Made by a program: the position numbers and the translations under genes. From contig CALVQP010000012.1 in the NCBI GenBank assembly GCA_944358225.1, positions 1 through 20,431 on the forward strand: a stretch of 20,431 bases of DNA, given 5' to 3'. Positions 1 to 7,371 of this stretch are shown here, one piece after another; position 1 is the first letter of the stretch, and every line of letters starts with the position of its first letter. Source of the stretch: an uncultured Bacilli bacterium (lineage in GTDB: Bacteria; Bacillota_I; Bacilli_A; RF39; UBA660). The notes beneath the pieces are model-generated. The model had not been told where the DNA came from. It saw nothing but the letters and a program-made list of their open reading frames with translations, and ran no database searches.

Positions 1-35
1 AAACCCCAATTGAGTATAGAACTCAACTAGGGTTT
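1..35 (-). terminator. Terminator-type hairpin downstream of the 212-aa gene
   Basis: Bases 1-15 and 21-35 form a 15-bp stem with a 5-base loop. Two plus-strand mismatches (C/A at positions 7/29 and A/C at 9/27) become U-G wobbles only when the minus strand is transcribed, so the structure belongs to the minus-strand transcript of the ylbL/212-aa operon. Any U-tract would lie to the left of base 1, outside the window, so calling it a terminator is inference. Confidence 0.6.
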
Positions 36-96
36 AAATAAATCTTTTTAAGTGTCTACTTTTTATTGACAACTTCACTCATTAGTAATCCGTTTT

Positions 97-735
97 TTAA
101 CGCTTAAATTTACGACGACGCTTAATAGCTGGTTTTAATGATTTATTAACTTTAGTATATGTATTAGGTGCTACAGCTTCGTAATATGTTACTAGTTCAT
201 CAAGTGAAGCTGGATGACATTCTGAAATAATATAATAAGCTTTAACCGGACTATTATCATGTAAAGAAACAATTTCAAATAGTCCGTCATTATTTTCTTC
301 CAAAGCATAACGTTTTTGATCAGCTGTTAAACTATTATAAGCACATACTACTTCTTCATTTTCTATAGTTAACAACTCTTCTTCAGTTAATTCTTCAAGT
401 AAACACAAATCATGCATTTTTCTTTCAAAATAATTATCAATTAAGATATTTAATTCATAAATATACTCAAAAGGAATATCCAATAGTACTAATTCATCTT
501 TAGTTACTTCAATAGCTACTCTTTCACTTTTTAACAAACTCTTCTCGCTTAAATAACGCTCAGTCATATATAAAATATCCTCTACATAATAACGGTTATC
601 AGAAAGTTTTCTTAACTTTACTGCTCTTGAATATAAATTATATTTTATAGCCAAGTCTTTTTCATCCAAAGTATGATTTTCTTCCAATTTATAAAGTGAA
701 CCTAAATAAGCATAATAATCAACATATATTTTCAT
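97..735 (-). CDS. Hypothetical protein, 212 aa, downstream of ylbL
   Basis: I do not recognise this protein. It is soluble-looking, without a signal peptide or membrane segment. It is mostly charged helix, acidic in the middle (a run of Glu near residues 115-128) with a strongly basic tail (the last 17 residues carry many Lys and Arg). The ATG is preceded by a GGGAG ribosome binding site that overlaps the TAG stop of ylbL, with 10 bases between the two genes, so both are very probably co-transcribed and translationally linked. In Bacillus the genes after ylbL are ylbM, ylbN and rpmF, but I see no convincing resemblance to YlbM or YlbN. The basic tail might contact nucleic acid or ribosomes; this is speculation. 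Confidence 0.75.
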   Translation of the reverse strand: MKIYVDYYAYLGSLYKLEENHTLDEKDLAIKYNLYSRAVKLRKLSDNRYYVEDILYMTERYLSEKSLLKSERVAIEVTKDELVLLDIPFEYIYELNILIDNYFERKMHDLCLLEELTEEELLTIENEEVVCAYNSLTADQKRYALEENNDGLFEIVSLHDNSPVKAYYIISECHPASLDELVTYYEAVAPNTYTKVNKSLKPAIKRRRKFKR

Positions 736-745
736 ATCATTCTCC

Positions 746-1765
746 CTATTCTTTTTCAGGTAATTCTTTTAAACTCTCAATAATTTCATCTAAAGAATCC
801 CCGGTAAGGACTATTATATCATAATTTTTTTGCTTGACAATACTTTTTACTTCTTCATAATTTTCTTTAGGACAAATAAATATTTCTGCCCCTTGTTTAT
901 AAGCTCCTAAAAGCTTATATTTTACTCCCCCTATTTCGCCAACTTTACCATATTCATCAATTGTTCCTGTACCAACGATATTATATCCTTTAGTTATATC
1001 ATATTCTACTAAGGCATCATAAATTCCTAAAGCCATCATTAAACCGCCTGAAGGTCCCGATTCACTCATTTTACTTTTAATGTCAATTTCTGGATTTGTC
1101 GTGTAATCATAAGTACTAATCATAGATATCCCGGTTTTTAAGCCATCCGTTGTATTATAAACTTTTATTTTTACCTCTATTTCCTTTTTATTTCTTAAAA
1201 CTTTTAAAGTCAAAATATCATTTTCTTTAGCTTTTAAAACTTCATTACGATATTCATCTAAAGATGTAACATCAACACCTTCAATACTAATTATTTCATC
1301 ATATAACTTTAAATCAGTATCAGCATTTTTATCAATATAAGTAACAATATTGTGTACTTTATTAATTTTGATTTCCTTACCTAATAATCTATAACTTGCC
1401 AAAATAGCATTATCAATAGAAGCCTGCATATTTATTTTATCCTTATACTCTTTTTCTTTAATAGTTTCATTTTCATAAGTAATATCTTCTTTTTTCATAA
1501 TATCCCAATCATCTATTAAATAAGACAAACCTAAAAATGGTAATGTCCCTTTTACAGCCCTAACATAAGCCATTTGTAATTTTCCACTCGATTCATACTT
1601 ATCTTCCAAGATAATTCTATTCTTTAAATCTATAGTATCTCCGGGAGTATAAATAACAAAAGGTAATTCTACATAAAACAATAAAAAAATAACTAATAGC
1701 CCCAGTAAAAATTTATAATTGTCTTTAATAAAGCTTTTAATTTTTTCATATATTTTATTAATCAT
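746..1765 (-). CDS. ylbL: YlbL-type membrane PDZ / Lon-like serine protease
   Basis: A 339-aa membrane-anchored protease with one N-terminal transmembrane helix (about residues 17-35), a PDZ domain (about 135-200) and a C-terminal Lon-type S16 protease domain. The catalytic Ser is S239 in SESGPSGG, and the Lys partner is K284 in GGVKYK, equivalent to the second Lys of Lon's GGLKEK motif. The helix should place the PDZ and protease domains outside the cell. In B. subtilis the ylbJ-ylbK-ylbL-ylbM neighbourhood is conserved, and ylbJ lies divergently next door here, which supports the call. The ATG has a GGTGAT ribosome binding site 7 bases upstream. A TATAAT box lies just upstream in the 43-base gap shared with ylbJ. 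Family members are proposed to have roles in cell division or envelope quality control; the substrate is unknown. Confidence 0.9.
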   Translation of the reverse strand: MINKIYEKIKSFIKDNYKFLLGLLVIFLLFYVELPFVIYTPGDTIDLKNRIILEDKYESSGKLQMAYVRAVKGTLPFLGLSYLIDDWDIMKKEDITYENETIKEKEYKDKINMQASIDNAILASYRLLGKEIKINKVHNIVTYIDKNADTDLKLYDEIISIEGVDVTSLDEYRNEVLKAKENDILTLKVLRNKKEIEVKIKVYNTTDGLKTGISMISTYDYTTNPEIDIKSKMSESGPSGGLMMALGIYDALVEYDITKGYNIVGTGTIDEYGKVGEIGGVKYKLLGAYKQGAEIFICPKENYEEVKSIVKQKNYDIIVLTGDSLDEIIESLKELPEKE

Positions 1766-1780
1766 TTACATAATCACCAC

Positions 1781-1813
1781 TATAATTATATCAAAGTCTA
1801 GGAGTTATATGAA
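1781..1813. promoter_or_regulatory. Overlapping divergent promoters between ylbL and ylbJ
   Basis: Bases 1781-1790 read TATAATTATA, a perfect 10-bp palindrome that gives a consensus -10 box on each strand (plus 1781-1786, minus 1790-1785). For ylbL a -35-like TTCATA (4 of 6) lies at 1813-1808 on the minus strand with a 17-bp spacer. The plus-strand -35 is poor. The base composition makes chance TATAAT boxes common, so confidence is moderate. Confidence 0.45.
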
Positions 1814-2663
1814 AAAAAAACATCAATTAATATACTTAGTCTTTTTTGGCTTATCTATTTTCTTAGTCTTAACTAACTATTCTTCAATTATAAGTTATAA
1901 TCAATCAAGTATTTCTTTATGGTTAAATAAATTACTTCCCTCATTATTTCCTTTTTTAGTTTTAGGTAGCATTTTAATAAAATTAAATATAGCCTCTTTT
2001 TTCAAAAGTTCTTCTTTAACTTTATTACTACTATCTTTATTTTCTGGTTTTCCCTCTGGTGCTAAATATATTAAAGATATGTATAATTCTCATTTAATAA
2101 CTTTAAAAGAAGCTAACCAAGCCTTTGCTTATACTTTTTTTGCTAATCCCCTATTTTTATTAGGAGTTCTATCCTTTTTACCTTTAAAATTGGCTATTAT
2201 GATTATAATATCTCATTATTTACCTAACGTTTTACTATTTTTATTTTTAAAAAATTCTAATCATAGTAATAAAAATATTAAACCTGAATCTTTAGGAAAC
2301 ATTATTTCTATATCTGTTAAAGAAAGTATAAATACTATGTTTTTAATTTTAGGAACCTTAATTTTTTATAATATTTTTATTAGTTTCTCTAAAATATATA
2401 GTCCTAGTGTTCTTATTACTATTTTTTTCAGTGGTATTTTAGAGTTTTCTTCTGGTCTTTCGAATTTACCTATTTTAAATTCCCCATTACTTTGTGCAAT
2501 CCTAGCCTTAATTTTTACTTCCTTTGGTAGTTTAAGTATTCATAGCCAAATAAAAAGTATCATTATTGATACTCCTTTATCATACAAACAATTTTGTCTT
2601 TATCGCTTATTTCATGCTATTTTATCCATAATTATTTTCTTCGTATTCTACGTATTTATATAA
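1809..2663 (+). CDS. ylbJ: YlbJ-like membrane protein with nucleoside-recognition (Gate) domain
   Basis: A 284-aa polytopic membrane protein resembling YlbJ, a sporulation integral membrane protein of Bacillus with nucleoside-recognition/Gate domains. Visible family landmarks are LLPSLFPFLVLG (42-53), LFSGFPSGAK (77-86), FANPLFLLG (111-119) and a C-terminal SFGSLSIHSQ followed by an RLFHAILS helix. It is shorter than Bacillus YlbJ (about 400 aa), missing loop and membrane regions. I chose the ATG at 1809 because AGGAG (1800-1804) precedes it by 4 bases. The open frame reaches back to 1719, but that start would overlap the ylbL coding region and has no ribosome binding site. The 3' end overlaps the convergent prepilin gene by 16 bases. 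The transported or sensed substrate is unknown. Confidence 0.85.
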   Translation: MKKKHQLIYLVFFGLSIFLVLTNYSSIISYNQSSISLWLNKLLPSLFPFLVLGSILIKLNIASFFKSSSLTLLLLSLFSGFPSGAKYIKDMYNSHLITLKEANQAFAYTFFANPLFLLGVLSFLPLKLAIMIIISHYLPNVLLFLFLKNSNHSNKNIKPESLGNIISISVKESINTMFLILGTLIFYNIFISFSKIYSPSVLITIFFSGILEFSSGLSNLPILNSPLLCAILALIFTSFGSLSIHSQIKSIIIDTPLSYKQFCLYRLFHAILSIIIFFVFYVFI

Positions 2664-3115
2664 CTTATTTCTAATATATAAACATTGCCTTTATTATCTA
2701 AAATTTCATATTGGTATATATATTTATTATCAGAATCATTTTTTACTTGAATTTTACTAATTGTTGCCTCATCAGGAAAAGTCCAACTCTTTTTATTGTT
2801 ATCATAATCATTATATACACAAGTTTTATTATCATTATCACATTTTAAATTAACATTATAAAAATCTTCACACTTTGCGTTTAATTGCTTATTACTACTA
2901 TCCACACTGAAACTACATGTATCATATTTTTGAATTGTATCTTGAAATTGCTTAGTAATCAAAGCAATTTTTTCTTCATACTCTAGTCTTTTTAAACTTT
3001 TATCATCAATATCTCTTAAATCGATTAAAAGACCTACCAAAAAAACCATTACAATTGATATTAAAGCAACACTAACTATTATTTCTACTAATGTAGTTCC
3101 CTTATTATTTCTCAT
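2648..3115 (-). CDS. Type IV prepilin-like protein (minor pilin), 155 aa
   Basis: A small prepilin. The N-terminus is a class III signal: MRNNKG, then T-T-L-V-E with Glu at +5 after the predicted cleavage Gly, followed by a roughly 20-residue hydrophobic helix (to about residue 30). The remaining region is a soluble domain with four cysteines (DTC, NAKC, LKC and KTC), which could form two disulfides outside the cell. It is the last gene of the pilin operon, with ATG 2 bases after the stop of the previous prepilin and AGGAGAG 6 bases upstream. It could be a ComG-type pseudopilin or a minor pilin of a type IV pilus. No residue pattern lets me choose, because ComGF-like proteins are very divergent. 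The TAG stop lies inside the end of convergent ylbJ, with no terminator between them. Confidence 0.85.
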   Translation of the reverse strand: MRNNKGTTLVEIIVSVALISIVMVFLVGLLIDLRDIDDKSLKRLEYEEKIALITKQFQDTIQKYDTCSFSVDSSNKQLNAKCEDFYNVNLKCDNDNKTCVYNDYDNNKKSWTFPDEATISKIQVKNDSDNKYIYQYEILDNKGNVYILEISYINT

Positions 3116-3117
3116 TT

Positions 3118-3537
3118 TTAACTCTCCTGTATTTTAACATAAGTATAGGCACTTTTATCACCATTTTCAAATTCAAAAGCATAAATACATTGATCATTAT
3201 CCGCAATAGTACTTAAATATTCTTTGAAATCTGGATCAACATTTTTTTCTCTTAAGTCACTAGCCTTACCTACTAAAACATCTTTTACTTCAAAAAGTTC
3301 TTTGACATTAAGATCTATATCAACCGTATCAGTATCATCACAACCAACATTATCTAAAGTCTTAATTATATTATAAGCCCGATAATTAAAACGACTTTGA
3401 TTATAATCACTTCTTTTTTTCTGCGTATTAATTATTAAAACAAAAGAAGCATAAATTGATACCAATATTGTTAATAATACCGTGCAAACTACAATAGTTT
3501 CCACAAACACAAATCCCTTTTTTTTCTCCATTACCAT
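3118..3537 (-). CDS. Type IV prepilin-like protein (minor pilin), about 139 aa
   Basis: A second small prepilin. A short Lys-rich leader ends KKKG, followed by F-V-F-V-E with Glu at +5 and a hydrophobic helix of about 20 residues. The C-terminal part is a soluble domain with one Cys pair (GCDD and DQC). The frame is open to an ATG at 3567, but that start would overlap the upstream gene. The ATG at 3537 has AGAGG 4 bases upstream and lies 7 bases after the upstream stop, giving a leader of about 9 residues. The ATG at 3531 (AGAGG at 10 bases) is an alternative. Minus-strand order is large pilin, bitopic protein, this gene, then the 155-aa prepilin, all within a few bases of one another, so one mRNA is very likely. 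Confidence 0.85.
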   Translation of the reverse strand: MVMEKKKGFVFVETIVVCTVLLTILVSIYASFVLIINTQKKRSDYNQSRFNYRAYNIIKTLDNVGCDDTDTVDIDLNVKELFEVKDVLVGKASDLREKNVDPDFKEYLSTIADNDQCIYAFEFENGDKSAYTYVKIQES

Positions 3538-3544
3538 CTTTCCT

Positions 3545-3946
3545 CTATTCACATAAACTAATTTCAACTTTAGATACTTCTTGACTCAATTTACCATTGG
3601 AAAATGTTAAATTATAACCTACAGTATCATTTAGGTTAGTATCAACTCTTTCACTATATGATAACATTGTTCCATTAGTTTCATCTAAAATATTTACACA
3701 CAAGTTTTCTAAATAAACCTCTTCTTTTCCTAAAGGCTTAATTGTAGCACTATACGTAAATGTATCAGCTTCATTTTTATATTCTTCATTTTCAACTTTA
3801 AACAGTTCTTTAAAAGTAGGCTTTTTTTCTTCTGGCTTTTCTTCTTTCGAGTCTTTTATTATATAATTTAATATTAATACAAATATAATAACAACCAAGC
3901 ATAAAAGAGCAGTTCCAATTAATAACTTTTTATATTTTCTTTTCAT
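3545..3946 (-). CDS. Bitopic exported protein of the pilin operon, about 133 aa
   Basis: I do not recognise the family. It has a basic start (MKRKYKK), one transmembrane helix (about residues 8-29), a Lys/Glu/Pro-rich linker (about 30-45) and a small extracellular domain rich in predicted beta strand. The LCVNILDETNG segment and the overall spacing recall FxLYD-type beta-sandwich domains; this is a weak impression. There is no prepilin motif (no Gly-Phe-x-x-x-Glu), so it is not a pilin. The frame opens at an ATG at 3958, but GGTGAT lies 4 bases before the ATG at 3946, the spacing used by other genes here, so I prefer 3946. It sits between the large and small pilins, which suggests an assembly or anchoring role (inference). 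Confidence 0.7.
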   Translation of the reverse strand: MKRKYKKLLIGTALLCLVVIIFVLILNYIIKDSKEEKPEEKKPTFKELFKVENEEYKNEADTFTYSATIKPLGKEEVYLENLCVNILDETNGTMLSYSERVDTNLNDTVGYNLTFSNGKLSQEVSKVEISLCE

Positions 3947-3960
3947 TTTCATCACCATCT

Positions 3961-6900
3961 TTAATTTTGCGCAATTTGATTCATTAAATCATCTAAGTTT
4001 TTTGCTGATGTTGCATTTTGAAAGTTTTCAGATGGATATTCTAAATTATCCGGATTTATCAAAAATCTTTTTGCAGTACCAGCCATTGTTATTTCTCCAC
4101 TGACACCATAAGAACCAGTTAAATCTAATACATAATAGTTACTATAATAATATTTATTAGCATTTATAAGCTTATTCGATCCATTCGGATCATCTACACT
4201 AGTTATTCCTTCATTTAAATAATAATCATCGGCTTTCGTAGATTTACCATCATATATAACACGATAAAATCTATAAAATTGCTCTCTTGGTGAGTAATTT
4301 TCATATTTTACGAATAATAACACACCATACTTTCCATCAATCGTATTAAAATAATAAACATTTTCTTTATCAGTACCCCAAAAACCGTTTTTATCAATTA
4401 AATTTATATTTGCTGTATTCCAAAATGTAGAACCATTATTAATATAATTATATTTTCTTATATTTAATACACTCAACGCTTCCTTTGCATCCTCGGAAAT
4501 ATTAACCGAATCAAAATTCCAAACATTAGCTCCATTATTTAATAAATTTTCACTATCATTTGATCCATGATAAAGCTGAGGGTTTAATAAATAATCATTA
4601 TTAGTATTGCAATTTGCTTCACAAATCCAATTCAAACGAGCAGTACCATCAAAAATATTACGTTCTACTCTCCATGATGTACCTATTTCAGTTAAATCAG
4701 AGTTTTTTCTAATAGCATAACTCTTAAATTTTCCTACACGCGTTCCGTTTCCTAATACATACGAATCATATCGATCATAAAAATATATTTGTCGATTATC
4801 AATTATAGGTCTTATCGGCACAGAAAAAAATTGAGTTTCGCCGCCGTCTGCTGTTACCCAATAGGGATTATATTTATATTCTTGACCTGTTGAAGTATCG
4901 TAAATATAAAGATAATAATCCACGTATGGATGTCCAGAAGAAGTTGCTACAAGATAATAAATAAAGTACTTACCAACTACACCTCCTATGTATTTGCCAT
5001 AATACGCACCAGATATATCACACTTTGTTGTCCCTTCAATACAGGATTCTCCGGATGTAATTTGTTCAGTAGTATATGAATATCCGCCTTGAAATTTTTC
5101 GTCTTTAATATCTAAATGAATTTGATTTGCTTGCTTCCAACTAGAATTATTATAAGGCGTAAAATCATGGTTGCCATCTATTGATTGTATTTGTAATAAT
5201 GTATTTTTATAATTATAAATATTTACTGTTACATCCCCTGATATATTATTAATAGTTACTGTTTGGTTATCTATCTTAGTTCTTGCATTAGTTGCTTGTA
5301 CATTATTTAATATATATTTATATTCTTCTGTTGGAGTTACTTCCAACTTTATTTCCTTTACATTAGCATTTACTGACGCCTTTAAACAATGAGTATTTGC
5401 ATCTCCCTTACAAACCACTTTAACAAAGTTACTTTCATCAGTAATATCGTTATTATTTTTATCTGTTATTTTTATATTTTTAGCACTAACAGTACCATTT
5501 AAAGTATTTACTTGTAAACTATACTCACTAGCTTCCCATCTAGCAATTAAAGTATGATTACTTGCTACTTTAACAATACTACTACTTGTTATTTTCTGAT
5601 TATTATAATACCACCCTAAAAACTTATAACCATCTCTTGTTGGTGTTGGTAGCGAACCATAAGTACTATTATACTTTACCGTCTTACTCTTTGGTGTTAC
5701 ACTTCCTCCATTTGCATTAAATGTTACTACAGAACTATTAGCTTCACACACCGTATATAAATTCATATTTTTACTTGGTGTCATACTTGAACCTGAGTCA
5801 TATTCTTTTTCGCCATTACTATTACTACTTGTTGCAAAACCACATGTATATCCTTCTTTTGTTACTTCTGGTAATGTTATTGACGGAGCTATCCAATTGG
5901 CTTTAAGTGTAGTATCACCATCATATACCCATTTTCCTTCACTATCTGCATACTTACTACTTTTAACAAAATCTCCGTATATATCAATAATTTGTGTATT
6001 TCCATCATAATAACCCTTAAAGTTATAAGTTGCTGTTATATTTGTGCTTCCAATTAATGTTGCTCCTACGTTATTTTTTACTGTAATCGTATATATCCTT
6101 TTAGGTAGAGGATCAATCGATACATAAGTTTGCCCATATGTTGTTTCTACTTCAGTACTTCCCTTAATTGTTGCTTGATTTTGATCTAACGTTATTTTAT
6201 ACCCATGTAAATCCCACATTGCATACAACGTATGATCTTTTGCCATTGTTACTTTCGTAGAACTCGTTACTATATCTTTGACATCTTTCTTAAGGCTCCA
6301 CCCTTTAAAATCATAATACTTTCTACTTGGATCCGGTAATGTTCCATAGGCACTATCATATGTTACTTTCTTACTCTTTGGTGTTACACTTCCTCCATTT
6401 CCTTCAAGTGTTACTGTATAATTATTAGCTTGAAAGTTAGCCACTAACTCTATCTTATTATTATGTTCCCAAGCATAATTCCAAATTGTCTCATTTACCA
6501 CCGCATTATCTTTTATATTCTTTATCCCATTATCTTTTGTTGACCAATCTACAAAAGTATATCCATTTTTTGAAAAAGGGTTCTTTTCTAATTTATTATT
6601 TTCTTTATATCTTAAAACTTGAGTTATAGAATTACTTCCCTCATTTTGATATTCGATACTAAATTCTTTAATTTGATAACCAGCATATAAGGTTGTATTT
6701 TGATTAAATTTCGTTTTTTCATCAATCTTTTTAGTATATTTTTGATCTTCATACCATCCTAAAAAAGCATAATACTTTTGATATGCTTCAGGAATTTCAC
6801 TTGCTTTTAAACTGCCTCCCTTTTCTATCTTTACTGTTTTAGAGGCTGCCTCGGCACTTGTGGCTGTTTTTATTACTCCGTCTCCTGGATTAAACGTAAT

Positions 6901-7263
6901 ACTAATTTCTTGCTTTTGGGCTGTACAGTTAGTACCTTCAAATATCTCATAAGTTGTTTTATCACCATCTTTTACTACTTTTACTGAATTATTAAGATAG
7001 TCTTTAACATAATCTTCTTTTAAATAATTACCTTGGACTAACTGTCTTACATTAACACATGTATTATCACTTTGTTCTAATCCTTCTACCTCTATATAAG
7101 CTTCTGCTGCTGTTTTTATCGTACTTTCTATTCTTGTTTTTTCTTTTTCATCTTCTTTATTTTTTAACCCCACCATATTTACAACTATTATGGTAGTTAC
7201 TACTGCTAAAAGAGCTATTGTTACAATTAATTCTACCAACGTAAATCCCTTTTTTTCTTGCAC
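3961..7263 (-). CDS. Large modular prepilin-like surface protein with InlB-type B-repeats
   Basis: An 1100-aa protein. Residues 1-30 are a class III prepilin signal: MQEKKG, then F-T-L-V-E (Glu +5) and a hydrophobic helix. Residues 31-115 look like a pilin alpha1-N/beta domain with Cys at 69 and 113. Residues about 119-576 are tandem InlB B-repeat (Flg_new/bacterial repeat) units, each running from a VTFNANGG-like strand to a GW-x-x and ending TLxAxW: about 119-197, 201-278, 282-350, 355-457, a partial 460-507 and 512-576, plus a divergent unit about 581-683. Residues 690-1100 are unrecognised, rich in Tyr, Asn and Trp, with several Cys. Translation starts at GTG (7263), with GGTGAT 4 bases upstream. 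It is probably a surface adhesin carried by a type IV-like pilus (inference from the pilin domain plus B-repeats). It is the first gene of a four-gene operon. Confidence 0.85.
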   Translation of the reverse strand: MQEKKGFTLVELIVTIALLAVVTTIIVVNMVGLKNKEDEKEKTRIESTIKTAAEAYIEVEGLEQSDNTCVNVRQLVQGNYLKEDYVKDYLNNSVKVVKDGDKTTYEIFEGTNCTAQKQEISITFNPGDGVIKTATSAEAASKTVKIEKGGSLKASEIPEAYQKYYAFLGWYEDQKYTKKIDEKTKFNQNTTLYAGYQIKEFSIEYQNEGSNSITQVLRYKENNKLEKNPFSKNGYTFVDWSTKDNGIKNIKDNAVVNETIWNYAWEHNNKIELVANFQANNYTVTLEGNGGSVTPKSKKVTYDSAYGTLPDPSRKYYDFKGWSLKKDVKDIVTSSTKVTMAKDHTLYAMWDLHGYKITLDQNQATIKGSTEVETTYGQTYVSIDPLPKRIYTITVKNNVGATLIGSTNITATYNFKGYYDGNTQIIDIYGDFVKSSKYADSEGKWVYDGDTTLKANWIAPSITLPEVTKEGYTCGFATSSNSNGEKEYDSGSSMTPSKNMNLYTVCEANSSVVTFNANGGSVTPKSKTVKYNSTYGSLPTPTRDGYKFLGWYYNNQKITSSSIVKVASNHTLIARWEASEYSLQVNTLNGTVSAKNIKITDKNNNDITDESNFVKVVCKGDANTHCLKASVNANVKEIKLEVTPTEEYKYILNNVQATNARTKIDNQTVTINNISGDVTVNIYNYKNTLLQIQSIDGNHDFTPYNNSSWKQANQIHLDIKDEKFQGGYSYTTEQITSGESCIEGTTKCDISGAYYGKYIGGVVGKYFIYYLVATSSGHPYVDYYLYIYDTSTGQEYKYNPYWVTADGGETQFFSVPIRPIIDNRQIYFYDRYDSYVLGNGTRVGKFKSYAIRKNSDLTEIGTSWRVERNIFDGTARLNWICEANCNTNNDYLLNPQLYHGSNDSENLLNNGANVWNFDSVNISEDAKEALSVLNIRKYNYINNGSTFWNTANINLIDKNGFWGTDKENVYYFNTIDGKYGVLLFVKYENYSPREQFYRFYRVIYDGKSTKADDYYLNEGITSVDDPNGSNKLINANKYYYSNYYVLDLTGSYGVSGEITMAGTAKRFLINPDNLEYPSENFQNATSAKNLDDLMNQIAQN
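5682..5713. repeat. 32-base exact direct repeat, copy 1 (inside the large pilin gene)
   Basis: Bases 5682-5713 are identical to 6369-6400. Both encode the NGGSVTPKSK segment at the start of two B-repeats (residues near 519-528 and 290-299). The identity at the DNA level, in repeats that otherwise differ, suggests recent duplication or gene conversion between repeat units. Confidence 0.85.
6369..6400. repeat. 32-base exact direct repeat, copy 2 (inside the large pilin gene)
   Basis: Second copy of the 32-base repeat found at 5682-5713, 687 bases away. Because 687 is a multiple of three, recombination between the copies would delete or add 229 residues in frame. Confidence 0.85.
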
Positions 7264-7297
7264 TTAAATCACCATATCTTCTACTTTTATTATACAT
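7157..7297 (-). other. Possible alternative leader ORF overlapping the large pilin start
   Basis: An ATG at 7297 has AAAGGAG 5 bases upstream (7309-7303) and opens a 46-codon frame ending at 7157. This frame overlaps the large pilin gene out of register. Within it, an A7 tract (T7 on the plus strand, 7250-7256) lies just before the GFTLVE codons. Losing one A would join this ATG to the pilin frame, giving a 17-residue leader ending in ARKKG before FTLVE. The frame may be chance, a leader peptide or half of a slippage switch. A TATAAT at 7294-7289 overlaps its start, so a transcript from that promoter would not contain the ATG. Confidence 0.3.
7289..7294 (-). promoter_or_regulatory. Candidate -10 box of the pilin operon
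   Basis: TATAAT on the minus strand, 26 bases before the GTG start of the large pilin. It would give a leader of roughly 20 bases containing the GGTGAT ribosome binding site. The best -35 at 17 bp is TTTAAT (3 of 6). It lies between the parC terminator and the first pilin gene, where an operon promoter is expected. Confidence 0.4.
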
Positions 7298-7318
7298 TAT
7301 TACTCCTTTAGATTAAAC

Positions 7319-7357
7319 TAAAAAATAAAAAAAGTATAGATTTAATATTTCTACACT
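7319..7357 (-). terminator. Rho-independent terminator of parC
   Basis: On the minus strand AGTGTAGA (7357-7350) pairs with TCTATACT (7340-7333), eight pairs including one G-U that exists only in this orientation. The loop is 9 bases, followed at once by a run of seven T, an A and six more T. It begins 15 bases after the parC stop and separates parC from the pilin operon. Confidence 0.85.
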
Positions 7358-7371
7358 ATTTTCTATTTTTG

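Noticed and set aside
1719..1808. Upstream extension of ylbJ to 1719
   Set aside because: It overlaps ylbL coding on the other strand, and AGGAG is placed for ATG 1809.
2655..2682. AT-only hairpin (TTTATATA / TATATAAA) spanning the ylbJ and prepilin stops
   Set aside because: An all-AT stem with a 12-base loop and no T-run on either strand is too weak to call a terminator in such AT-rich DNA.
3961..7263. InlB-repeat gene as a recently acquired mobile element
   Set aside because: No transposase, integrase, flanking repeats or clear base-composition change is visible. The AT-rich style matches its neighbours.
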